Source of the DNA: Glaciecola sp.
GTDB lineage: Bacteria > Pseudomonadota > Gammaproteobacteria > Enterobacterales > Alteromonadaceae
DNA: 64,000 nt
Direction of reading: 5' to 3'
NCBI GenBank assembly: GCA_023268935.1
Contig: JALRKK010000067.1
Location: forward strand, 33,543 to 97,542
A model generated the notes under the pieces. The model was not told the origin of the DNA. It was given only the letters and a program-made list of their open reading frames with translations, and ran no database searches. This document shows, piece after piece, positions 37,141 to 46,522 of this stretch. Within the stretch, counting starts at the first letter, position 1, and every line of letters begins with the position of its first letter. The position numbers and the translations under genes are program-made.

Positions 37141-37722
37141 TTATACCAGCGCTTCAAGTTCGGCTTTTGCTGCATTTATAACCCTCTCAGGCTTATCCAT
37201 GGCCAACCCTTCTGCATACACAAAATGGACGTCGGTTAACCCTAAAAAGTTGAAAAAAGTCCGTAACCAAGGCGTCAAAGTATCCATTGGGGTATCTTTG
37301 TACTTACCACCGCTGGCGATCGCGACGATGACTTTTTTATCAGTAAGTAACCCTTCTGGACCATTTTCTGTGTATCGAAACGTAACGCCAGCTCGCGCAA
37401 TATGATCGACCCACGCCTTGAAAGTCGAAGGCGCCCCAAAATTGTACATTGGCATCCCAATCACAATGGTATCTGCCGCTTGCACTTCAGCGATCAAATC
37501 ATCAGAAATTTGGGCTAATTCATTTTGTTCCGCAGTACGGGTTGAGGCATCGATCATCCAAGCCCGCATCTCTTCTCTCGATAATGAAAGTATTGCATTC
37601 GGGGTTAAATCACGTTTTACAATAGAAACGCCACTTAACTTACTGACATAGTGAGCCGTTAAAGCGCTAGAATTGCCATTATCGCCTTGAATCGATGCGT
37701 TGATCACTAATACTTGAGTCAT
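37141..37722 (-). CDS. azoR: FMN-dependent NADH-azoreductase family protein AzoR
   Basis: A 193-residue flavodoxin-fold quinone/azo reductase (E. coli 201). It begins MTQVLVINASIQGDNGNSS, where the loop binds FMN phosphate. The IGMPMYNFGAPSTFKAWVDHI motif gives the flavin ring pocket. VIVAIASGGKYKDTP and the C-terminal FFNFLGLTDVHFVYAEGL also match. The ATG at 37722 has GGAG eight bases upstream; the longer frame to 37767 would add unrelated residues. It is divergent from the pirin gene; both are often linked with redox and quinone stress, but no shared regulator is seen. Confidence 0.92.
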   Translation of the reverse strand: MTQVLVINASIQGDNGNSSALTAHYVSKLSGVSIVKRDLTPNAILSLSREEMRAWMIDASTRTAEQNELAQISDDLIAEVQAADTIVIGMPMYNFGAPSTFKAWVDHIARAGVTFRYTENGPEGLLTDKKVIVAIASGGKYKDTPMDTLTPWLRTFFNFLGLTDVHFVYAEGLAMDKPERVINAAKAELEALV

Positions 37723-37930
37723 ATTGTTCTCCAAAAATAGTTCAATCAGGGTAAGAGAAATAATCATAGTATTAAATTATTTAGAATAAAAATGGTAAAA
37801 ATAGCGTATAAAGTTCGATTTTATAGAATATAAAAGATTCGAAAAAATAGATGAAAACATTGGGGTTTTTGCACTGGAAGTTGCATCATATTGGGGTATA
37901 GTAAAAGGACGCAGCCAAGGAGAAGTTAGC

Positions 37931-38779
37931 ATGCCACGATTACTCAAAGCCAAACAACACGATATTGGTGGATTATACGTGAAACGCATTTTGCCCAATC
38001 CGGAGCAGAAGATGGTGGGACCGTTTGTATTTTTTGATCATATGGGACCAGGTAAATTTGCCCGTGGAGAAGGGATCAATGTTCGTCCTCACCCGCACAT
38101 CGGTTTGTCCACTTTGACGTATTTGTTTCGTGGCAGTATTTTGCATCGCGATTCGTTGGGAAATCATCTTGAAATTTATCCAGGCGACTTGAACTGGATG
38201 ACCGCAGGACGGGGTATTGTGCACTCTGAACGTGAGACCTTGGAGGTCAAAGCTAGTGAGCATGATATCGATGGATTACAGTGCTGGATTGCATTACCAC
38301 CAGAGAAAGCAGAGATTGCGCCAGATTTTGCGCATGTCAAAAAGCATCAACTCCCACACTACATTCATGATGGCATAACACTTCGCTTAGTCGCTGGGGA
38401 TGCTTACGGAATGTCCGCACCGTTCAAAACCCATTCCCCGTTGTTTTACGTTGATGCATTGCTCGATGCTGGGAACCACATTGATAGGCCTCACTCTCAT
38501 CAAGAAACGGCTGTGTATGTGATCTATGGTGAGGTCGAAATTGGTGGTGAAACTTATCACCCACACAATTTTGTGGTACTCGATAAAGATAAAACAATCA
38601 CAGCAAATCAGCATTCACGCGTCATTATCTTAGGCGGTGAGCCTTTTGCTCAAAAACCACTGTTGGAATGGAATTTTGTGGCTTACAGCAAAGAGCGTTT
38701 ACAAAAGGCTAAAGAAGACTGGCGCGCTGGCAAATTCCCATCGATTCCGGGGGATGATCATGAATTCATTCCGTACTAA
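37931..38779 (+). CDS. Pirin family protein
   Basis: A 282-residue bicupin. The N-terminal cupin carries the metal ligands in RPHPHIGLSTLTYLF and the downstream TAGRGIVHSE, and the FFDHMGPGKFARGEG segment also matches the family. The C-terminal half has HSPLFYVDALLDAG and PHSHQETAVYVIYGEVEIGG. Bacterial pirins studied (for example YhhW) have quercetinase-like activity, but the physiological substrate is unknown. A strong AAGGAG Shine-Dalgarno lies at 37917-37922. It is divergent from azoR. Confidence 0.9.
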   Translation: MPRLLKAKQHDIGGLYVKRILPNPEQKMVGPFVFFDHMGPGKFARGEGINVRPHPHIGLSTLTYLFRGSILHRDSLGNHLEIYPGDLNWMTAGRGIVHSERETLEVKASEHDIDGLQCWIALPPEKAEIAPDFAHVKKHQLPHYIHDGITLRLVAGDAYGMSAPFKTHSPLFYVDALLDAGNHIDRPHSHQETAVYVIYGEVEIGGETYHPHNFVVLDKDKTITANQHSRVIILGGEPFAQKPLLEWNFVAYSKERLQKAKEDWRAGKFPSIPGDDHEFIPY

Positions 38780-38807
38780 GGATGAGTGGCTAACTGAAAA
38801 AATTGCT

Positions 38808-40154
38808 CTAACGCCCTTCTAAGCGATGTATGTCATGTCGGATTCGATACAAAAAACACAGACTTGGTATGACCATCACGGCCGTTAACACAAAAAACAG
38901 CGCCCAATTACCATCCAAGCCATCGACAATAAGACCGCTGGACGAGGCCAAGAGAGTGCGACCAAATACCCCCAATGAGGCCATAAGTGCATACTGAGTC
39001 GCACTGAAGGCTTGGTTGCATAGCAAGGATATAAACGCAACCAGCGCCACACTGCTCCATGCTGAGGTAAAGCCGTCCACAAATACCGTCGCAGCAAATA
39101 ATGCTTTGTTAGGACCCACCATAGCCATCAGGGCGAACATCAAATTCGAACTAGCCATTGCAATCCCACCAATCATTAGCCCACGGTAAATGCCATATTT
39201 CATATTTACCGCACCACCAATCACGGCAAAAATGATCGTCACCCACCAGTTTAACAGTTTGGAGTACGTGCCAATATCGGAATTGCTAAAGCCAATTTCT
39301 TTATAAAAGACAATGGACATTCTACCTAAGAACGCTTCTCCGATTTTGAACAAAAAGATAAACAACAAGATGGATAACGCCAAGCGGACCCCATTGCGAG
39401 CAAAAAATTCCTTAAACGGTTCAATGACCGTCACTGCAATCCAGGTAAAGTATTTACTGTAAGCGGAGTGAGTGCCAACTACTTTTTGATAATCTGCGGT
39501 GGCTTGTGCTTGAGTCGCCTGCCGCTGTGTCTCGGGCTCTACTATCCACCATACTGTGGTGGATAACAACAACATGACGCCAGCCATCGCCCAATACAAT
39601 GTGTGCCACTCGAACACTGGTAAATCTATTAGAAAAAACGGCAATGCCCCCAGCCCACCATAGCCAGTCCACCACCCAGCAGTAGCCATCGCGGACGCGC
39701 CGGATAAGGCTTCTTTTTCATGTCGCGCAATACTGTCTACGCGAAACGCATCAATCGCAATGTCTTGTGTGGCTGAAGCTACCGCGATGCCCACCCCAAA
39801 TAGTGCCACAAAATACAAATCCGACGTGATATCTAACGTACCCATCATCATACACAATACGATGATGCAACATTGCGTAAGAAGGATCCAACTGCGCCTT
39901 TGACCTAGCCGCCCTAGCAGTGGTAAGCGTACCCGGTCTAATAAAGGCGACCAAAAAAAATTGATGGAGTAGGCCACAAAAATTGACCCGAATAAACCAA
40001 TGGCAGAACGACTCAGTCCTGCCTCTTGCAGCCAAGCGGTCATCGCGGAGCCAATTAACACCCATGGGAACCCACTGGCCATGCCCAAGCAGAAAATGGC
40101 AAGCAGCCGTTTATCGCGATAATAAGAGAAGCTTCGAGTGAGAGTGGCGAGCAA
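38808..40154 (-). CDS. AmpG-like MFS permease (muropeptide-type)
   Basis: A 448-residue major facilitator with about 12 hydrophobic segments. The start LLAIFCLGMASGFPW and the loop SATQDIAIDAFRVD resemble AmpG, which imports GlcNAc-1,6-anhydro-MurNAc muropeptides. It is shorter than E. coli AmpG (491). The start is a TTG at 40154 with GGA seven bases before. The neighbours are pirin and cysG, so the recycling role rests on family resemblance. It is relevant because peptidoglycan salvage enzymes occur elsewhere in the window. A different substrate for this AmpG-like subgroup is possible. Confidence 0.75.
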   Translation of the reverse strand: MLATLTRSFSYYRDKRLLAIFCLGMASGFPWVLIGSAMTAWLQEAGLSRSAIGLFGSIFVAYSINFFWSPLLDRVRLPLLGRLGQRRSWILLTQCCIIVLCMMMGTLDITSDLYFVALFGVGIAVASATQDIAIDAFRVDSIARHEKEALSGASAMATAGWWTGYGGLGALPFFLIDLPVFEWHTLYWAMAGVMLLLSTTVWWIVEPETQRQATQAQATADYQKVVGTHSAYSKYFTWIAVTVIEPFKEFFARNGVRLALSILLFIFLFKIGEAFLGRMSIVFYKEIGFSNSDIGTYSKLLNWWVTIIFAVIGGAVNMKYGIYRGLMIGGIAMASSNLMFALMAMVGPNKALFAATVFVDGFTSAWSSVALVAFISLLCNQAFSATQYALMASLGVFGRTLLASSSGLIVDGLDGNWALFFVLTAVMVIPSLCFLYRIRHDIHRLEGR

Positions 40155-40326
40155 GATACGTCCGATGGAATTTTTGTTTTATTGTAAGTGAGCGCGCCAA
40201 CAAAAGAAAGGGCTAAGGCCTAACCCCTATGCAGTCAAATGGACACAATCCTTCATATAGCAAAAAACCTTTGATTTCGTTTTACAAATACTTTGTTTGC
40301 GGATGCTTAAATGCTGGATGATTAGA

Positions 40327-41730
40327 TTACATTTCGTCAGCTAAACTTGGTTGGTACCAATTGAGTGCTTCACGTAAGGAGACGACCGTCCCAACAATAA
40401 TCAATGCAGGTGGCTTGACTTCTGCAGCTTCGACTTTGGCTTTGATATCAGTAAGCGTCCCGGTGACAACGTGTTGGTGCGCAAGGGTAGCGCTCGCGAC
40501 AATGGCGATGGGCATATCTTTGGGCATGCCATGAGCAATGAGTTCTCGGCAAATGATATCAAGCCCGGTCATACCCATATAAAACACCAAGGTTTGGCGG
40601 GTATTGACGAGCGCTGGCCAATCAAGGTTGATACTGTCGTCACGTAAATGTCCGGTGGCAAACGTGACTGATTGCGCATGATCACGGTGGGTTAGGGGGA
40701 TTCCGCTATACGCTGAGGCACCAGACGCAGCGGTGATCGCAGGCACGACTTGAAAGGCTACCCCTTGCTCGACCAAGGTTTGTAGTTCCTCGCCACCACG
40801 ACCAAAAATAAAAGGATCGCCGCCTTTGAGGCGAACGACTCGATTACCCATTTTGGCTTGGTCAACTAATAACTGATTAATGTCTTCTTGTGGAATGGTG
40901 TGCTTAGATTTGGCTTTGCCAACATAGATCTTTTCAGCGTCGCGTCGAACCAGTTCAACAATCGCGGGTGAGACAAGCCTGTCATAGACGACCACATCGG
41001 CTTTTTGCATCAAACGCAGAGCGCGAAATGTCAATAAATCAGGATCACCCGGCCCTGCTCCGACAAGATACACTTCCCCTTGAGCTTTTTCGGCTTTGGC
41101 GAATCCCTCTAACGCTACAGCAAAATCAGCTTCTGCCTTGGTATCATTGCCTTGCAAAACATCTTCGGCAATCTGTCCATCGAGTACGTTTTCCCAAAAA
41201 TACCGGCGCTGGGTTACGCTGCTCAGCGATTGCTTAACCGAATCACGAAATTTCTCACTGAAGGTACCTAATCGAGCAAAATTGGTAGGAATCAACGATT
41301 CGAGTTTTTGGCGCATGTAGCGCAAAACCACAGGAGCTACACCACCACTTGACATAGCTATGATCAAGGGTGAGCGATCGACAATTGAAGGGGTAATGAA
41401 TTCACATAATGGGGTATTATCAACAACATTCACAAGCTGATTACGTTCGGTCGCTAGACGATGAATCTCCCGATTCGTGTCTTCACTGTCAGTGGCCACA
41501 AACACAATATTTTTGTCATTCAGATCATCTTCGACAAACTTTCGCTGTGCTAATTGCAAATTGTGTTCCGTGGCAAGGTTTTTGACCGTATCACACACCC
41601 AAGGGGCGACGATGGTAATATTTGAGGTGCTTTTGAGGATGAGTTCTAGTTTGCGAGCGCCCACTTCTCCTGCACCCACAATCAACACCTTGAGGCTACT
41701 GCCTTTCAAAAATACCGGAAAATACTCCAT
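40327..41730 (-). CDS. cysG: Siroheme synthase CysG (trifunctional)
   Basis: A 467-residue fusion protein (E. coli 457). The N-terminal half is the NAD-dependent precorrin-2 dehydrogenase and ferrochelatase domain (VLIVGAGEVGARKLELIL, VVDNTPLCEFITPSIVDRSPL). The C-terminal half is the uroporphyrinogen-III methyltransferase (VYLVGAGPGDPDLLTFRALRLM, YDRLVSPAIVELVRRDAEKIY, VVRLKGGDPFIFGRGGEEL, SGIPLTHRDHAQS). It makes siroheme for sulfite and nitrite reductases. AGGAG precedes two adjacent ATGs; the inner one at 41730 is better spaced. No cys or nir gene is adjacent in the window. Confidence 0.95.
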   Translation of the reverse strand: MEYFPVFLKGSSLKVLIVGAGEVGARKLELILKSTSNITIVAPWVCDTVKNLATEHNLQLAQRKFVEDDLNDKNIVFVATDSEDTNREIHRLATERNQLVNVVDNTPLCEFITPSIVDRSPLIIAMSSGGVAPVVLRYMRQKLESLIPTNFARLGTFSEKFRDSVKQSLSSVTQRRYFWENVLDGQIAEDVLQGNDTKAEADFAVALEGFAKAEKAQGEVYLVGAGPGDPDLLTFRALRLMQKADVVVYDRLVSPAIVELVRRDAEKIYVGKAKSKHTIPQEDINQLLVDQAKMGNRVVRLKGGDPFIFGRGGEELQTLVEQGVAFQVVPAITAASGASAYSGIPLTHRDHAQSVTFATGHLRDDSINLDWPALVNTRQTLVFYMGMTGLDIICRELIAHGMPKDMPIAIVASATLAHQHVVTGTLTDIKAKVEAAEVKPPALIIVGTVVSLREALNWYQPSLADEM

Positions 41731-41761
41731 CATCCACTCCTAACAGTTTCTTACATAATGA

Positions 41762-43519
41762 TTACTTGCGAGGTTTACGCTTCTCACCATCACGTTTTCC
41801 ACCGCCATCTCGCTTTCCTCTTGTCGGTGGTTTATCAGACCAAGCACGGATATCGAGCTTTTGCCCAGCCACGCGAGTATTGCGCAAATGTGACTGTAAG
41901 TCTTCAGGCATGCCTTGAGGCAAATCAACAGTAGAGTAAGTATCATAGATTTCAATGGCACCAATGTTTTTACTGCTAATGTTTGCTTCGTTTGCAATCG
42001 CGCCGACAATGTTACCAGGCTTGACTTTGTGCATATGACCAACCGCGATGCGGAAGCGTTGCATACCCGCTTCTGGCTTGCTGTTACCACGTTGGCGTCT
42101 CTCGCCGCGCTCAGCGCGGTCACGACCACTGCGTTCACGACCAGAGCGGTCGCCACGCTCACCGCGTTCAGGACGCGCATTCAAATCTGGACGGTCAGCT
42201 TCATTTAGGAATAAGGGTTCATCGCCTTGCGCAAGCTTGGCAAATGCAGCCATTAACTTTTCAGGAGAGGCTTCGGTTTCGGTTTGAATCGTTTCAATCA
42301 AGGGAATAAAGCTTTCAATTGTATCGTCTTCTAACGCTTCTACTATACTCGTTTTGAAACGCACTAAGCGCGATTCGTTGAGATCTGAAATGGAAGGAAT
42401 CGCCATCATTTCGATCGGTTGTTTGGTCGTACGCTCAATTTGATTCAGTAAGCGTTTTTCACGATGAGAGATGAACAAAATGGCATCACCATTACGTCCT
42501 GCACGCCCGGTACGACCGATACGATGAACATACGATTCGCTATCGTAAGGGATATCATAATTGATCACGTGACTGACGCGTTCGACATCCAAACCTCGTG
42601 CTACAACGTCTGTCGCCACCAAAATATCAATTGCGCCTTTTTTGAGGCGGTCAACGGTGCGCTCGCGAGCATTTTGTGGAATGTCACCATTAAGTGGTTC
42701 AACATCATAGCCCCTCGCAGATAATTTATCAGACAGCTCAATAGTCGCGGTTTTGGTCCGCACAAAGATAATCACGCCATCAAACTCTTCTACCTCAAGA
42801 ATACGGGTTAACGCTTCAAGTTTATGATGACCAGCTACCTGACAATAACGCTGACGAATGGTATCAGCAGTCGTTACTTTAGGGGTGATCTTGACGTGTT
42901 CTGGTGAATGCAAATAGCGCTCGGTGATCTTTTTGATCGGCGGCGGCATGGTCGCTGAGAACAAGGCGGTTTGTTTTTGCTTTGGTGCGTGGCTCAAAAT
43001 CAATTCCACATCATCTATAAAGCCCATACGGAGCATTTCGTCCGCTTCGTCCAGAACTAAAAAGCGCAACTGGTCGAGTTTTAAGGTTTTGCGTTTGATG
43101 TGATCGATGATTCGACCAGGAGTACCTACAACGACTTGTACACCGCGTTTTAATTGACGGATTTGATTGTCGTACGACTGACCGCCATAGATTGGTAATA
43201 CTTTGATTTTTTTCGAAAAACTAGCATACACTTGGAATGCTTCAGCGACCTGAATCGCGAGTTCTCGTGTTGGGGCTAATACTAATAATTGTGGGAAGTT
43301 CTCATCTGGGTCAATGTTGGCAAGCATCGGTAATGCAAACGCGGCGGTTTTGCCCGTTCCGGTTTGTGCTTGTCCTAGCAAATCTTTGCCGTTGAGAATG
43401 TGCGGGATACTGGCCGCTTGGATCGGAGATGGTTTTTCATATCCGACTTTTTCTAATGCCTGCAAAATGGGCTCAGGTAAACCTAAGTCACTAAAAGTCA
43501 ATTCGACTGTGTCTGTCAT
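41762..43519 (-). CDS. deaD: DEAD-box RNA helicase DeaD (CsdA)
   Basis: A 585-residue cold-shock RNA helicase (E. coli 629). The Q motif is PSPIQAASIPHIL, Walker [13 protein letters not shown] box VLDEADEML, motif III SATMP and motif VI HRIGRTGRAGR. An Arg- and Gly-rich segment (GERGDRSGRERSGRDR) and a DbpA-type RNA-binding domain follow near the C-terminus, with a further basic tail. It assists ribosome assembly and RNA unwinding at low temperature. AGGA lies before the ATG. It is divergent from the PrsT-like gene. Confidence 0.95.
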   Translation of the reverse strand: MTDTVELTFSDLGLPEPILQALEKVGYEKPSPIQAASIPHILNGKDLLGQAQTGTGKTAAFALPMLANIDPDENFPQLLVLAPTRELAIQVAEAFQVYASFSKKIKVLPIYGGQSYDNQIRQLKRGVQVVVGTPGRIIDHIKRKTLKLDQLRFLVLDEADEMLRMGFIDDVELILSHAPKQKQTALFSATMPPPIKKITERYLHSPEHVKITPKVTTADTIRQRYCQVAGHHKLEALTRILEVEEFDGVIIFVRTKTATIELSDKLSARGYDVEPLNGDIPQNARERTVDRLKKGAIDILVATDVVARGLDVERVSHVINYDIPYDSESYVHRIGRTGRAGRNGDAILFISHREKRLLNQIERTTKQPIEMMAIPSISDLNESRLVRFKTSIVEALEDDTIESFIPLIETIQTETEASPEKLMAAFAKLAQGDEPLFLNEADRPDLNARPERGERGDRSGRERSGRDRAERGERRQRGNSKPEAGMQRFRIAVGHMHKVKPGNIVGAIANEANISSKNIGAIEIYDTYSTVDLPQGMPEDLQSHLRNTRVAGQKLDIRAWSDKPPTRGKRDGGGKRDGEKRKPRK

Positions 43520-43683
43520 GTGGGATCCTAACTGGAAGCAGACGCTGCGGTATTACAAAACTGATCTGCTATATGAACGGGGTAATTATACGCTTTAAGT
43601 TGCCGATATACCATGTTATTGCACTTTTATTTTTGTCAGTATCGACTAAAATTTAAGATATAGAATGAAAAAGGATTTTGTCT

Positions 43684-46449
43684 ATGGTCTCACTACGATA
43701 CAAAGCTAAAGTTACATTAGTTGCTTCTTCCATTGCATTGGTATTGGTTGGATGCGGTCAGAAAACAGCGCAACAGGCATATAATGACGCCAGTCAGATG
43801 CTAATTCAAGAGCAATATGACTCTGCAGTTATCGAGTTAAAGCATGCTATTCAACAATCACCAGATTATGCTGATGCTCGATTTTTGCTTGGCAAAATCT
43901 ACATGCAGCAGCAGCTTTTTGAATCGGCACAAAAAGAATTTGAAAAGGCAATGAAAACAGGGTTCACCAATTCCGAACTGACCGTTTTATTGGCAAAAGC
44001 GTACCATAAAACCGAAAATCTCGTCGGTTTAATTAACTTAGATGCGCAACCTGACTTGACAGCAAAGCAAAAAGTGCAATTAGGTTTTTATCAAGCTTAT
44101 TCATTACTGCGACTAAAAAAAACCGATCAAGCAATGCTACTTCTACAGCAATTGCAATCTGTCGATACAAACACTGAGTTTAGCCAACTGATTGATGCAC
44201 TTACTCATGTCCAAAATAGAGAACTAGAAAAAGCAGAAACGCTTTTGTTATCGATGGCAAAAGCATACCCTGAATCAGTTGACACGCTCGAGATTTTGAC
44301 TCGTATATATTTATCGCAAAACAACTTATCTAAGGTTTCGCCAGTTATTGAGCAGTATTTAGAAATTACTCCAGATGATTTAGAACGGAAGTTTATGTTC
44401 TCACAGATACTCTTTGAAACTGGACAATATCAACGAGCATTGTCGCAGCTTGAAAGCTTGTTAGAGGTGGCAACGAATAACCCACGAATTCATCAATTAA
44501 AAAGCATGATTCATGCTGGAACTGAGCAATTTGATTTAGCTTATGACAGTGCAGTTATGTCATTGCAACAAGGTCTCGATAACACATCTGTTCGTTTCGT
44601 AGCGGGTATGAGCGCATTTATGTTGCAGAACTACAGTGTCGCGAATGAGCACTTGAGCTTGATAGCAAGCCAAATGCCAGATAATCATCCCGGCCTCAAA
44701 ATGTTAGCAGCGGCACAACTGAATTTAGGCCAATCATTAGATGCAATTGAATTATTATCCCGGTATACCGATGTCGGTCAAAATGATTCAGGGCTTTTAG
44801 CAAAAGCAGGTTTTGATTTATATAAAGACGGACATTTAGCTGAAGCAAAAACGGTTATGGAGCAACTAGAAAAAATATCTGAATCTTCGATGGCGAAAAC
44901 GAAGCTTGGCATTCTTAAATTGCAACTAAAAGATATAGAAGGCATTCGTGATCTAGAAGCTGCTGTTGATAAAAACCCGAACAATCAAAATGCCCTAGAA
45001 GCTTTAGCTAAGGTTTATGTAAGAACTAAACAGCTTGATAAAGCCCATGACCTTGCAACAAGGTGGCAAGAAATCCAACCGGATAATCATAAAGGTTTTC
45101 TATTAGCAGGAGAAGTTGCACTACAAAGGGAGGATTTAAAAACGGCTAAAGTGGCTTTTGAAACCGCGACTCAACTTGCACCAGACGTACCGCAAACTCA
45201 TTTGGCGCTTGTTAATATAAATATGAAACAAAAAAATTACGATGGTGCTTACAATTCAGTCAGCAACACGTTGGAGCGCTTTCCGAACAACATGAATGCC
45301 ATAGCAGCATATTATGCACTGGTTAAATTGCTTCAAAAAGACGTTGATCCAATTGCTCCTTTAAAAACCTATTTAGCCACAGGCAAGGTAACATCAGATG
45401 AGAAAATTCTCAGCGCTGAATTGATGCAAAAAGAAGGTTTGTTAGACGAGGCGGTCTCCATATTAGAGTCTATTCAAATCGACACGTCAACACCGAGAAA
45501 ATATTGGTCTACAAAATCTCGAATTCTTCTGCAACAGAATGATTTCAAATCGTTAGACGAACACTATCAGAAGTGGAATCAAACTCACCCCTCTGATTTA
45601 GCCGGTTTCATCGGTCGTTTAGTCATGTTCGAATTTAAAAAAGATTTTGCTGGCGGTTTGGATTTTATTGACCAAAATCCCCTAATTGCCACAAATAACC
45701 TTATATCCAGAGTACTCCATACTCACTTTGCAATCAAAGAACGCCGAGTGCGTGTGGCACGTAGAGTGTATGATTCAATACCTGAATCGGTTCAAAAAAC
45801 GCCGAATGTTCAAGGAATTTACGCCCGTTTATTACTGCTTGAGGGCAAAGTGAAAGAAGCAATAGTTCCGGCGAGAGTCGCTTTTTCTGCAAGACCAAGT
45901 GAAGATAACTTTAAATCGTATTACGATGCTTTGCGTTTGAACGGCAAAGAAGAAGACGCATATGTTCTTGTTTCAGAGTTTAGCCAAATTAAACCTGATA
46001 ACTATCTAGCTAATTTGATATTAGCGCAAGAATATATTAAGAGTGAACCGTCAAAAGCGATGAAAAAATATCAGGCTATTGTTGAAAAAAATCCGAAGCA
46101 TTTTGTAGCGTTAAATAATTTAGCTTATTTGATGACTCAACACTCTCAATATGAACAAGCACTAGAATATGCTGAAAAGGCTTTGGAGCTAGCGCCAGAT
46201 AATGTTGCTGTACTGGATACCGTGGCACAAATTCACATTGCCTTAAATGCGCCGGAGGTTGCTTTAGAGTATTATCAAAAAGCGTTTGAGCAAGATGTCA
46301 CTAATAAAGAGATTGTTTTAAATTATGTTGAAACATTATTGCAGAATAACCAATCGCGTATTGCACAAAGAACGATTGAGCGACATGAGTTCAGTGACCG
46401 GTTATCACAAGACCGGTTAAATGAACTGAAAGCCAAATACAATTTGTAA
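43684..46449 (+). CDS. PrsT-like TPR lipoprotein (PEP-CTERM/exosortase-associated family)
   Basis: A 921-residue lipoprotein. A signal with lipobox LVLVGC is followed by a long array of TPR-type helical repeats across nearly the whole protein. The start AQQAYNDASQMLIQEQYDSA and the tandem repeat pattern match the PrsT group. In other bacteria PrsT is found with XrtA exosortase and exopolysaccharide genes. Neither is in this window; the flanks are deaD and tolC. The ATG at 43684 has AAGGA eight bases upstream; the frame could begin at a TTG six bases earlier. It should sit in the outer or inner membrane facing the periplasm. Confidence 0.8.
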   Translation: MVSLRYKAKVTLVASSIALVLVGCGQKTAQQAYNDASQMLIQEQYDSAVIELKHAIQQSPDYADARFLLGKIYMQQQLFESAQKEFEKAMKTGFTNSELTVLLAKAYHKTENLVGLINLDAQPDLTAKQKVQLGFYQAYSLLRLKKTDQAMLLLQQLQSVDTNTEFSQLIDALTHVQNRELEKAETLLLSMAKAYPESVDTLEILTRIYLSQNNLSKVSPVIEQYLEITPDDLERKFMFSQILFETGQYQRALSQLESLLEVATNNPRIHQLKSMIHAGTEQFDLAYDSAVMSLQQGLDNTSVRFVAGMSAFMLQNYSVANEHLSLIASQMPDNHPGLKMLAAAQLNLGQSLDAIELLSRYTDVGQNDSGLLAKAGFDLYKDGHLAEAKTVMEQLEKISESSMAKTKLGILKLQLKDIEGIRDLEAAVDKNPNNQNALEALAKVYVRTKQLDKAHDLATRWQEIQPDNHKGFLLAGEVALQREDLKTAKVAFETATQLAPDVPQTHLALVNINMKQKNYDGAYNSVSNTLERFPNNMNAIAAYYALVKLLQKDVDPIAPLKTYLATGKVTSDEKILSAELMQKEGLLDEAVSILESIQIDTSTPRKYWSTKSRILLQQNDFKSLDEHYQKWNQTHPSDLAGFIGRLVMFEFKKDFAGGLDFIDQNPLIATNNLISRVLHTHFAIKERRVRVARRVYDSIPESVQKTPNVQGIYARLLLLEGKVKEAIVPARVAFSARPSEDNFKSYYDALRLNGKEEDAYVLVSEFSQIKPDNYLANLILAQEYIKSEPSKAMKKYQAIVEKNPKHFVALNNLAYLMTQHSQYEQALEYAEKALELAPDNVAVLDTVAQIHIALNAPEVALEYYQKAFEQDVTNKEIVLNYVETLLQNNQSRIAQRTIERHEFSDRLSQDRLNELKAKYNL

Positions 46450-46469
46450 AGGATGCTCGAGAGTGTAAA

Positions 46470-46496
46470 AAAGCGGACTAAATATCCGCTCTTTTT
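46470..46496 (+). terminator. Intrinsic terminator after the PrsT-like gene
   Basis: Arms AGCGGA (46472-46477) and TCCGCT (46485-46490) flank a seven-base loop. A run of A precedes and CTTTTT follows. It lies 20 bases after the stop at 46449. The A-rich side could also serve the convergent tolC transcript. Confidence 0.75.
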
Positions 46497-46522
46497 AGTG
46501 GGGTTTGGAGGTTTGTCGATGC

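Noticed and set aside
42100..42200. Repetitive CG-rich stretch in deaD that looks like a repeat element
   Set aside because: It encodes the low-complexity Arg- and Gly-rich RNA-binding tail of the helicase.
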